61,873 nucleotides of DNA, from assembly GCA_019428815.1 (NCBI GenBank), contig JAHYJW010000004.1:1-61873 (forward strand). The letters are read 5' to 3'. The notes below the pieces were generated by a model. It did no database searches. It was not told the DNA's origin and saw nothing but the letters and a program-made list of their open reading frames with translations. The translations under genes were made by a program, and so were the position numbers. Source of the stretch: Patescibacteria group bacterium (GTDB lineage: Archaea; Nanobdellota; Nanobdellia; Pacearchaeales; GW2011-AR1). Positions 40,578 to 48,744 of this stretch are shown here, in pieces (position 1 is the first letter of the stretch; each line of letters opens with the position of its first letter).

Positions 40578-41400
40578 TATACCTCCTATCTAATTTTAAT
40601 TCTTGAAAGGTTTCTCTTTCTTTCTGATAAAAGATTCCTAAAGGTATCTTTGATTCTACAGAGACGTAATCAAATTCTTCGGATTTACAAAATGCTTGAG
40701 ATAAATCTTCTTTATTATGCCCAGATTCTTGTAGATTATAAAATCTATTTTCGTAAGTGTTATGATGGAAGATTAAACAAGGTTGAATAATCTCAATAAA
40801 TACAAACCCCTTATGATTTTTTGATTTTTCGAGGATATCCCTAACTTGCTCAGAATTTGCAAATACTCTTGCCACAAAACTTGCTCCAGAAGAAAGCATT
40901 AATTTGAGGGGGTTAAGGGGTAATAAAAAATTTCCAGAAGGATTTGATTTATCGATATACCCTTTTTCAGTCACAGGAGTTGGTTGGCCTAAAGTCAAGG
41001 CAAATACCTGATTATTATGGACTATATATGTAAAATCAGTATTAAATCTCGCGGCATGGATAGTATGTTCGATTCCCTCTGCATAAGCATCTCCATCACC
41101 TGAAAAACCAAAAACTTTCAATTTTGGTTTGGCTAATTTAATTCCAGTACAAGTAGGGGGAACTCTTCCATGAAGGGTATTTGCCCCTGGAAGGTTTAGA
41201 TAATCAAATATCTTAGAATTACAACCAATTCCAGAAACAATTGCAAAATCATCTAATTTTTTTCCTTTTTTTATCTCATTCTCTAAAAAATTTTGAACTC
41301 CAGAAAGTATCTGAAAGTTAAAACATCCCGGACACCAGGTAGGTAAGATAGTTGTTCTTAAAGATTTATTTTTATTTATTTTTGTTTTATCTGAACTCAT
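40558..41400 (-). CDS. korB: 2-oxoacid:ferredoxin oxidoreductase subunit beta
   Basis: The beta subunit binds thiamine diphosphate. TWCPGCFNF and SGIGCNSKIFDY match KorB/PorB. GDGDAYAEGIEH with HNNQVFALTLGQP is the TPP-Mg motif. At 280 residues it is a stand-alone beta chain. It overlaps the alpha-gamma gene by 4 bp, so the two are coupled. Pyruvate versus 2-oxoglutarate specificity cannot be set from sequence alone. Confidence 0.92.
   Translation of the reverse strand: MSSDKTKINKNKSLRTTILPTWCPGCFNFQILSGVQNFLENEIKKGKKLDDFAIVSGIGCNSKIFDYLNLPGANTLHGRVPPTCTGIKLAKPKLKVFGFSGDGDAYAEGIEHTIHAARFNTDFTYIVHNNQVFALTLGQPTPVTEKGYIDKSNPSGNFLLPLNPLKLMLSSGASFVARVFANSEQVRDILEKSKNHKGFVFIEIIQPCLIFHHNTYENRFYNLQESGHNKEDLSQAFCKSEEFDYVSVESKIPLGIFYQKERETFQELKLDRRYNGKSKN
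40581..40586 (-). promoter_or_regulatory. Shine-Dalgarno of ferredoxin inside the KorB gene
   Basis: GGAGGT on the minus strand lies 3 bp upstream of the ferredoxin ATG at 40577 and within the last codons of KorB. It fixes the ferredoxin start and couples the two genes. Confidence 0.75.
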
Positions 41401-42896
41401 TTTATTCTTTTTTTTATCTCGTTTTTAATTACATCACTAAAAAATTGTCTCCCATCATATTTTAAAATTTTATTTTTTTCAGGGATTACATAACCAAAAT
41501 TTTTAGAGATTAATTTAGAAAATGGTGAGTCGGAGTTGTTTTCAACAACAATAACTTTTTTAGCAGATTTTATTTCTTTTTCTAATTTTTTTGGTAAAGG
41601 TTCAAGATAAGGCACATGGATCATCTTACAATTCAATTCTTTAGTAGCATCTAAAACTGGACCCTTAGTACTCCCCCAAGTTAAAACGAGATTTTTGCTT
41701 TGGGTATTGCCAAAAACTTCAAGGCTATTTAATTTTTCTAATTCTTGAAGGATTTTCTCTCGTTTAAGTTTTCTCCTTTCTGCAGCTTTAAAAAGATCTT
41801 CTGCTTTTTCGCTAATCTCTCCTTTTATATCTGTTTCGTAGCTCGAAAATCTTTTGGGCCAAGAGATGTTTTTTATAGATTTTTTTAATCTTGGTTTTTG
41901 AGTTTCTAAGTAGACACTTTCTGCAAGGTGTTTATCCGAGAGTATTATTCCTGGAACCTTATATTTCTGGGTTAAATAAAATAATTCTGAAACCCTTTCC
42001 ATTGCTTCAGTAGGGTCTCCTGGAGCAACAACTATTCTTGTAAATTCTCCATGTCCAGAACAACAAGCTACATCTAAATCCCCTTGTCCAGTTCCAGTTG
42101 GAAATCCAGTTCCAGGACCAAATCTTTGAGCGAGATAAAAAACAACAGGTATTCCTGAAGCACCAATAAAACTAAGAAATTCAGTCATTAAATCAAAACC
42201 CCCTCCGCTGGTTCCCACCATAACTTTAGCACCAGTAATAGCACTTCCCGTAGCAGCTGCAATATCTGCAATTTCATTTTCTAAACCAACAACATAATGA
42301 GAATTATCCTTTTGTCTTTTAGCTAATTCTACTAACAACCCTGTTGCAGGAGTCATAGGATATGCATAATAAAAATCTAATCCAGATTTGATTGCAGAAA
42401 GAGCAATTGCTTCGCTCCCATCCATTAAAAGAATATTCTTTCTTTTTTTAATTAATGGAAGTTCAATTTTTCTCTTCTCAGAATCATAACCTTTTTTAGC
42501 TTCCTTTAAAGCTTCTTCTGCATTTCTAACCCCTTTAAGATTATTTTCCAGTGAATCAAAACCTAAATTCAATAATTTAAAAATTGCGCCAATATAAAAT
42601 GAATTTTCTTCTCCCTCCTGATAAATAATTGTTTTTTTATGGGTATTTTTTTCATGAATTTTTCTAGAAAGTTTATCTAAAGGAATTAAAATATCAATAC
42701 CAGAGGTATTGCTCATTACCTTCTCTGTTGAGAAAGTAATAGTGTTATAATTATGGCCACCTCGGACCATAGACTGATATTCTCTTGAGCAAAATAAATA
42801 ATAACCTTTTTGCGCCAATCCCTGAGAAATTAAACCTGCAAGAAAATTGGGACCTTGCCCCGCAGGGCCGCCACAAACAATATTCCACCTCATCAT
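41397..42896 (-). CDS. korA: 2-oxoacid:ferredoxin oxidoreductase, gamma-alpha fusion
   Basis: Residues 1-130 are the gamma domain (CGGPAGQGPNFLAGLISQGL, then REYQSMVRGGHNY). Residues from about 160 are the alpha domain (DGSEAIALSAIKSGLDFYYA, YPMTPATGLLVELAKRQKD, GTSGGGFDLMTEFLSFIG). This fused arrangement is the KorA-type used by many archaea. With KorB and ferredoxin it links 2-oxoacids, acyl-CoA and reduced ferredoxin. Confidence 0.93.
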   Translation of the reverse strand: MMRWNIVCGGPAGQGPNFLAGLISQGLAQKGYYLFCSREYQSMVRGGHNYNTITFSTEKVMSNTSGIDILIPLDKLSRKIHEKNTHKKTIIYQEGEENSFYIGAIFKLLNLGFDSLENNLKGVRNAEEALKEAKKGYDSEKRKIELPLIKKRKNILLMDGSEAIALSAIKSGLDFYYAYPMTPATGLLVELAKRQKDNSHYVVGLENEIADIAAATGSAITGAKVMVGTSGGGFDLMTEFLSFIGASGIPVVFYLAQRFGPGTGFPTGTGQGDLDVACCSGHGEFTRIVVAPGDPTEAMERVSELFYLTQKYKVPGIILSDKHLAESVYLETQKPRLKKSIKNISWPKRFSSYETDIKGEISEKAEDLFKAAERRKLKREKILQELEKLNSLEVFGNTQSKNLVLTWGSTKGPVLDATKELNCKMIHVPYLEPLPKKLEKEIKSAKKVIVVENNSDSPFSKLISKNFGYVIPEKNKILKYDGRQFFSDVIKNEIKKRIK

Positions 42897-42970
42897 AAAA
42901 AATAGAGTAAAGGCTATTTAAATCTTACTTGATAATTTTAAAAAAAAATAAAAATAAAAAACAACACAAA

Positions 42971-43564
42971 TCACTTTTTGAATTTGTTAGTAATAAAATA
43001 CTTTTTGCCCTTTATTCCTTTATCGTAAAGCCTCTTAGTATAACCCACATTATCAATTTGATCCTCTTGTATCCCTAGTTCATTTAAAACTTCCAAGATT
43101 TTATTTCGAGCCTTACTAACTTCACTTCTTTTTGCAAGGTATTCAATTTCAAGATAGGTGCCTACATTTTTAACATGATTAATCTCAATTACAACTCTTT
43201 TATCTTTTTTATAAAGATACGATTCTGTATGTTTTCTCTTCTTAACCCATGGTTCAAAACTAAGATCCTCCAAAAGAGCTAAAAAATTCCTCATTTGATC
43301 TCGATTTAGTATCTCAAATTCATATTCTTCTTTTACAACAACGCCCTCTTTCCAAAGTTTTTTAAGATGTTTTTTAAAATTAACAGTATACTTTTTACCG
43401 TCATATCTTATTCTGAATGCTTTTTTAGGATAACCTTTAGGATTAAATGCAAAGTAATCGTCACCCCGGCTTTCTGTTTTTTCATGGATTGCAATGCTTT
43501 TTATAATTTTTCTTAGAAGGGCAACATTATCAATTCGTGCTTTTGTTTCGACCTCTAGTAACAT
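42971..43564 (-). CDS. CYTH-fold enzyme (CyaB/thiamine-triphosphatase-like)
   Basis: The signature LEVETKA near the N-terminus is the EXEXK motif that binds triphosphate and metal. RIRYDGKKYTVNFKKH, EEYEFEI and YLEIEYLAKR supply the other tunnel residues. The family includes class IV adenylate cyclase and thiamine triphosphatase, and archaeal members mostly hydrolyse inorganic tripolyphosphate or unknown triphosphates. It sits between Kor and Acs genes, perhaps by chance. Confidence 0.88.
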   Translation of the reverse strand: MLLEVETKARIDNVALLRKIIKSIAIHEKTESRGDDYFAFNPKGYPKKAFRIRYDGKKYTVNFKKHLKKLWKEGVVVKEEYEFEILNRDQMRNFLALLEDLSFEPWVKKRKHTESYLYKKDKRVVIEINHVKNVGTYLEIEYLAKRSEVSKARNKILEVLNELGIQEDQIDNVGYTKRLYDKGIKGKKYFITNKFKK

Positions 43565-43602
43565 TTTTTACCTCTTTTTTGATTTATTCCACTTAAGAAT
43601 TT

Positions 43603-45552
43603 TTACCTTTTAAATCCTTCTTTTATTTTAATCTTTATTTCGTCAATGCACTCCTTATTAACAATAGTAGAGAGTTCACCTAATTCTTCATCTCTTAATA
43701 AAGACTTTAAAATTCTCCTCATTATTTTTCCGGAACGAGTTTTAGGAAGATCTTCTACAAAATAAATTTCTTTAGGCCTTGCAATGGGCCCAATCTGGGT
43801 ATTAACAAGAGAAGTAATTTCTTTACGAATCCTTTCTTCTTTTCTACTCTCTAATTTTTTCTTTGGCATAGCAAATACCACGATTTCTTCACCCTTAATT
43901 TTATCAGGTCTTGAAACAACTGCAACATCTCCGATACTCTTACTCTTATGAATTGCGTGTTCTAACTCCGCTGTTGAAAGCCGATGTCCTGCAACCTTAA
44001 TCACGTCATCACTTCTCCCAAGGATTTTTATAAATCCGTTAGGGTAAAGAACAGCTGCATCTCCTGTAATGTAATAATCCACTTTTTTTCCATTTAATTT
44101 AAAATAAGTTTCTTTGTATTTTTTTTCATTTTTCCAAACTCCCCTCAACATTGCTGGAGAAAAGGGGGGGAATTGAACCAAAAGGCCTTTTCCTTTTTTT
44201 AAAATTCGCCCGGTTTCACTAACAACCCCGTACTTTGTTCCAGGAAGACTTCTTCCCGCAATTCCAGGCATAAAAGGTCCAACACCTGGAAGAGAATTAA
44301 TTACATTTGTTCCAGTTTCAGTTTGCCACCAAGTATCAATAACCGGAAGATTTCCTTTCCCAATTTTTTTGAAGTACCATTTCCAAGTCACTTCATCAAT
44401 TGGTTCCCCTACAGAACCTAAAATTTTCAATGAATCCATTTTTTTAGGAACCCATTTATCTCCCCAAAGAATAAACATTCTTAATGCCGTAGGAGCAGTA
44501 TAAAATGCAGATACTTTATACTTGTTAATTATTTTCCAAAATCTCCCAGGGTTAGGATAATTTGGGATCCCCTCATACATCAAAGTTGTAAAACCATTCA
44601 GTAAAGGACCGTAACATAAATAAGTATGTCCGGTGACCCATCCAATATCTGCAGTACACCAAATTATTTCTCCTTCTTTAAGATTAAAATTCCATTTAGT
44701 GGTATACATTGCTTGAACAGAATACCCCCCGCTTTCGTGAATAACACCTTTAGGTTTCCCAGTTGTCCCAGAAGTATACAAAATAAAAAGGGGTTCATTA
44801 CTTTCCATTGTTTCAGGTTCACAGTATTCACCTGCTTTTAATAAAAGTTCATCGTACCATTCTTGACCTTTTTTTAAAGCTCTTTTTTTATCAAAACGGT
44901 TTATTACGATAGTTCTCTTTAATTTTGTCTCTTTTATTCCTTCTTCTGCCCTTTGGAGTAATTTTTCTTTTTCTCCTTTTCTATAATAACCGTCCGCAGT
45001 TATCAATAATTTTGCTTCTCCATCTAAAACTCTAACTTTAAGTGCATCTGAAGAAAAACCGGAAAAAACAATACTATGAATTGCTCCGATTCTTGCACAT
45101 GCTAACATAGAAATAATAACCTCCGGAATTAAAGGAAGATAAATACAAACCACATCTCCTTTCTTAATTCCTTTTTGTTTTAAAACGTTAGCGAATTTGT
45201 TAACCTCCTTCCAAAGTTCTTTATAAGTATAAATTCTTTCTTTTTCATCCTCTTTTTCTGGAACCCAAATAATCGCTTTGTTATCCCCCAAACGATATAA
45301 ATGTCTATCTAAAGCATTATAACATATATTCAGTTTACCTCCAAGAAACCATTTAAAAAACTCACCTTTTTGTTCGTATCCCTTTTTCCATTTTTCCTTC
45401 CAGGAAATTCCTTCTTCTGCAAGTTTCTCCCAGAATTTTATAGGATCTTTAGCAGCTTCGCCATAAATTTTTTCATCAGAAATCCAGGATTCATTTTTTG
45501 AATCTTTTGTTGGAACATAAAATCTTCCTTTTTTTAAAACCCTCTTTTTCAT
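43603..45552 (-). CDS. acsA: Acetyl-CoA synthetase, AMP-forming
   Basis: Acs makes acetyl-CoA from acetate, ATP and CoA. ANL-family motifs are intact: LFILYTSGTTGKPKGVIH (P-loop-like A3), WWQTETGT, YYITGDAAVLYPNGFIKILG and the catalytic-Lys region KTRSGKIMRR. 649 residues is standard. Many archaea use ADP-forming Acd instead, so this AMP type marks acetate activation. It lies upstream of Kor, consistent with acetate use or with acetate/pyruvate exchange. Confidence 0.95.
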   Translation of the reverse strand: MKKRVLKKGRFYVPTKDSKNESWISDEKIYGEAAKDPIKFWEKLAEEGISWKEKWKKGYEQKGEFFKWFLGGKLNICYNALDRHLYRLGDNKAIIWVPEKEDEKERIYTYKELWKEVNKFANVLKQKGIKKGDVVCIYLPLIPEVIISMLACARIGAIHSIVFSGFSSDALKVRVLDGEAKLLITADGYYRKGEKEKLLQRAEEGIKETKLKRTIVINRFDKKRALKKGQEWYDELLLKAGEYCEPETMESNEPLFILYTSGTTGKPKGVIHESGGYSVQAMYTTKWNFNLKEGEIIWCTADIGWVTGHTYLCYGPLLNGFTTLMYEGIPNYPNPGRFWKIINKYKVSAFYTAPTALRMFILWGDKWVPKKMDSLKILGSVGEPIDEVTWKWYFKKIGKGNLPVIDTWWQTETGTNVINSLPGVGPFMPGIAGRSLPGTKYGVVSETGRILKKGKGLLVQFPPFSPAMLRGVWKNEKKYKETYFKLNGKKVDYYITGDAAVLYPNGFIKILGRSDDVIKVAGHRLSTAELEHAIHKSKSIGDVAVVSRPDKIKGEEIVVFAMPKKKLESRKEERIRKEITSLVNTQIGPIARPKEIYFVEDLPKTRSGKIMRRILKSLLRDEELGELSTIVNKECIDEIKIKIKEGFKR

Positions 45553-45700
45553 TTTTTGCTTTTATTTTTTAACTCCGAAGTTTATGATATAAAATTATTT
45601 TAGTTTTTAAAGTTTATTTTAAAGTTTGTAGTTCAATAAAGATTCAATTATTTATGTATCAAATAAATTTAATTTCCCTTTTTCTTTAAGAAAATATTTT

Positions 45701-46708
45701 TTAAGAAGCAGGGTCTCTAACAGCTCCAAATACTATATTCCCGGTACAACTTCCAGCTACGCCCATAGGAACATAAATTCTCCAGAAACTAGGTTTAATG
45801 GCGTTATTAATAACATCATCTGTTCGCTTATTTAAATTAAATTCATAAACATTAACTTCAGTTGTTTTTGTTAAATTTGTATATGTTCCTTCAAATTCTC
45901 CAAAAGAAAGAGCCCCGGGAGTTGATTCAGTTAAATTGAACTTTTCATAGAATATAGAAATAAACCCGATAGCTCCTAGGCTACAATTCATTGCATAATT
46001 ATCCCCAGGAGTCTGCGCATAACCACTTAAAGTCAAATTTAGTTCGACATTACCATAATTAGTTACATTTGCTAATTGTTCATCTGAAACAAAAGTTGCA
46101 TTAACCTGTCCATAATTTATTGAATCTGGAAGCCCAATAGCCAACAGCTCATTAACAGACTGAGTACTACTATTAAAAGTTGTCCAACCCTCTGAATCTG
46201 TAACTAAAACACTTGCATTCCATAATCCTTCGTTGGCATAGTATTCTAAATAAAGGGTACAATTTGATTCAATTTCATACTCGTCCCCATAAGAGGTGTT
46301 TATATCACAACTGATGTTTGTATAATGGATGCTGTTATTATCAGCTCCCCCATAAAGAGAATTAGAATTATCAAAAAATTCTAAAGAAACATTATCTATG
46401 TCTCCTTCCCCATTAAAATCTCTCGCAATAACAATTACTGAAAGAAGAGTCGTAGAATTAGGTGTTAAATCAATAGAATATCCATCATTAATAGTAATAG
46501 ATAATATCTCAGGATAAACATTTCCAATATCCAGTTGAGAATTAACTGTAACATTTTCCCCTATACCCGCAGAAACTCTCGGAAATGAAAATACAAAAAA
46601 AGTACTAATTGCTAAAAATTGTAAAATAGCTAAAGCGAATATCAAGATTCCTAAAAACAAAAATTTCTTACTAATTTTTATTTTTTTATTTTTAAGTTTT
46701 ATTCTCAT
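45701..46708 (-). CDS. Secreted or membrane-anchored surface protein
   Basis: A basic leader and a helix at about residues 17-42 (KKFLFLGILIFALAILQFLA) precede a beta-rich, Asn/Ser/Thr-rich ectodomain with many N-glycosylation sequons. Segments such as YSIDLTPNSTTLLSVIVIAR suggest an Ig-like or COG1361-type module. No named domain can be set. It is the last of a minus-strand block of surface genes. Confidence 0.7.
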   Translation of the reverse strand: MRIKLKNKKIKISKKFLFLGILIFALAILQFLAISTFFVFSFPRVSAGIGENVTVNSQLDIGNVYPEILSITINDGYSIDLTPNSTTLLSVIVIARDFNGEGDIDNVSLEFFDNSNSLYGGADNNSIHYTNISCDINTSYGDEYEIESNCTLYLEYYANEGLWNASVLVTDSEGWTTFNSSTQSVNELLAIGLPDSINYGQVNATFVSDEQLANVTNYGNVELNLTLSGYAQTPGDNYAMNCSLGAIGFISIFYEKFNLTESTPGALSFGEFEGTYTNLTKTTEVNVYEFNLNKRTDDVINNAIKPSFWRIYVPMGVAGSCTGNIVFGAVRDPAS

Positions 46709-46794
46709 CTCTTTTTATGAAGCTGCTTAAATTTAAGAAGCTAATTTAATAATGATCTTTTTATTTATAAACTTTACTTTATTTTTAATTTTAA

Positions 46795-47556
46795 TTAGAC
46801 TAATTCTATATAAAGGTAATATGCTGTGGCTCCCTCCCAATCAGAATTTCCTCTTTCAGGAACAATCATCTGAAAATCATATTTATTACCGTCATATCCC
46901 TCAATAGAGTCCTCTAAGATTGTAGTATAGATAAGATTCCCAGGGGAAAGGTAATCAACACCATCAAAAAGAACAACTTCTTGAAAAGATTCGTTTTGCG
47001 AGGTATCGTTTATATAAGTATAAAGAGAAGGGCAGGAATCTGAGAGGATGTGTGTAGTACCTACATAAAAATCATCATGAGTATTCCCCGAAAAAGTAGC
47101 GGTTAAATTATCATTTGGATTTGAATGGTTCAAAATAATATTCTCTGATTCTAAGATATCACTATTTGCACATTTAATCTGGTCCCATTGAACAAGCGTA
47201 TCATTACGTGTTGCATAAACATTTCCAGAGATTGTGGCAAGTTGCCAGTCATATATAGTAGAACCATTACTGTTATCAAGGGTAAATAATCCAAAAACCC
47301 ATCCAACAAATGCTTTCCAACGAGGATTTTGGATTGAAGCAGTGATATTCAAAGAGGAGATATAACCCCCAGATATATTCACCTCTACTCCTGGCAAAGC
47401 TAACTTTGTTTCGTTGCCGGTGATGTTTATTGAATCTGGGCCAGTTTGTTCTGCAACAACAAAAGAAGTAGTTAAAAGAATAACAATTAAAGAGGCTATT
47501 AAAACAATTAGGTTTAAAGGAAAATTTTTCAATTTAATTTTTTTATTTAAATCCAT
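46795..47556 (-). CDS. Secreted surface protein of a local paralogous family
   Basis: A signal peptide ends at about residue 35. The mature part shares NPRWKAFVGWVFGLFTLDNS, GNVYATRNDTLVQW and a final KYDFQMIVPERGNSDWEGA with the neighbour at 47764-48561 and with the C-terminus of the giant protein at 48745-54759. It is therefore one module of a family. A 19-bp palindrome lies just upstream of its promoter. Confidence 0.72.
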   Translation of the reverse strand: MDLNKKIKLKNFPLNLIVLIASLIVILLTTSFVVAEQTGPDSINITGNETKLALPGVEVNISGGYISSLNITASIQNPRWKAFVGWVFGLFTLDNSNGSTIYDWQLATISGNVYATRNDTLVQWDQIKCANSDILESENIILNHSNPNDNLTATFSGNTHDDFYVGTTHILSDSCPSLYTYINDTSQNESFQEVVLFDGVDYLSPGNLIYTTILEDSIEGYDGNKYDFQMIVPERGNSDWEGATAYYLYIELV

Positions 47557-47596
47557 ATCACCACTTTTTAATCATTTATAATAAGTATGTTAAATA

Positions 47597-47615
47597 TATC
47601 TTAATGATTAAGATA
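47597..47615. promoter_or_regulatory. 19-bp perfect palindrome, probable operator
   Basis: TATCTTAAT and ATTAAGATA flank a single G, a perfect 9+1+9 palindrome. It lies between two paralogous surface-protein genes, 41 bp upstream of the ATG at 47556 and next to a TATA-like ATTATAAATG. The size suits a dimeric HTH or RHH regulator. Confidence 0.5.
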
Positions 47616-47720
47616 ATCAGTAAAAAATACTTTATAAATGTTTTTCTGTTTTTGGTATTCTCTTACCTTTATTAAAAATAATTTTAAAAAGAGAATTTAA
47701 AATTTATAAGAATAAAAACT

Positions 47721-47744
47721 GAAAAAGAAAAAGAAAAAGAAAAA
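47721..47744. repeat. (GAAAAA)4 tandem repeat
   Basis: Four clean 6-bp units plus partial flanks in a noncoding gap between surface genes. It is not part of a longer gene and may be simple slippage. Confidence 0.7.
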
Positions 47745-47763
47745 GAATTTTACACAAAACTAA

Positions 47764-48561
47764 TTATTCTATATCTAAATAGAAATAATAAGTTGTGGTA
47801 TCAATATCGGTTCCCCTCCCATCTTCAAGAACAACCATCTGGAAGTCATGTGAACGGTTATCAAAACCCAATTTCTCAACTTCTAAAAGTGCTGTAAAGA
47901 CTACACTTCTGGAAGTAGGTTCATAAAGAAGTACATTTTGAAAAACCTCTCCTGCTTCATATGTAAGAAGTTTTGCCGTTGGACACAATGCATTAAATTC
48001 TAAGCTCGAGGTATAAAAAACACGATGGTCTTCAGAAATAAATGTATCATTTACACCATCCCCTGCATAACCTGGGATGTTAAACATGTTATGAAGCTGG
48101 GTATAATTAAGACCATTTTGGCTAACTAATCCACTTCCTCCAGGTGTGTTTGGTGTTTCTGCTCCAAATGTTCCGGCAGCAGTAAGATTAAAACACATTA
48201 TATCTAACCATTCTATACCTGTTCCGTTTGTACTTGCATAAACCTGTCCTCTTGGATGTGCTTGACTCCAATTATACATGATATTACTACTTGCATCTGC
48301 TAATCGGATTGTACCGCTAACATTCCCAAAGTAACCTTGCCAGGTCTTAGTAGTTGAAAAACTATGTAGGACTAGTTCTGTTAGATTACCTGCAAAGGCA
48401 TCATGTGATCCTGGAGCTTCGATAGGCGCTGTGGTTGATGAACCCTCTTCTACTCCTGCTCCCTGAATCTCAGCAAAAACAAAAGGAGTCATAGACAAGA
48501 TTAAAACTATACTCGAAACTATCAAAAGAATTCCGTACACACTTTTATTATCTTTTTTCAT
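47764..48561 (-). CDS. Secreted surface protein of the same paralogous family
   Basis: A signal peptide ends around residue 30 (SSIVLILSMTPFVFA). The mature part has TTKTWQGYFGNVSGTIRLAD, GQVYASTNGTGIEWLDIMCF and SHDFQMVVLEDGRGTDIDTT near the end. These align with both relatives in the block. The start is fixed by a strong Shine-Dalgarno (GGAGGGG, 48566-48572). Ligand unknown. Confidence 0.75.
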   Translation of the reverse strand: MKKDNKSVYGILLIVSSIVLILSMTPFVFAEIQGAGVEEGSSTTAPIEAPGSHDAFAGNLTELVLHSFSTTKTWQGYFGNVSGTIRLADASSNIMYNWSQAHPRGQVYASTNGTGIEWLDIMCFNLTAAGTFGAETPNTPGGSGLVSQNGLNYTQLHNMFNIPGYAGDGVNDTFISEDHRVFYTSSLEFNALCPTAKLLTYEAGEVFQNVLLYEPTSRSVVFTALLEVEKLGFDNRSHDFQMVVLEDGRGTDIDTTTYYFYLDIE

Positions 48562-48744
48562 ATCACCCCTCCTTTTTATTTAGTTTAATTAATAACAAAT
48601 TAGATTAATTAACAATAATCAGTTTATAAATTTTTTGAATTAAGAAGTTTTATTTAACAAACAAAGACAATAACCTGAATATTAAGGAAACTCTCCTTTA
48701 TTAAACAAAAACAAATTTAGAAAAATGGTTAACCCCTATTAATT

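Noticed and set aside
47721-47744. GAAAAA repeat as a regulatory or mobile element signal
   Set aside because: Simple low-complexity run in a noncoding gap, likely slippage.
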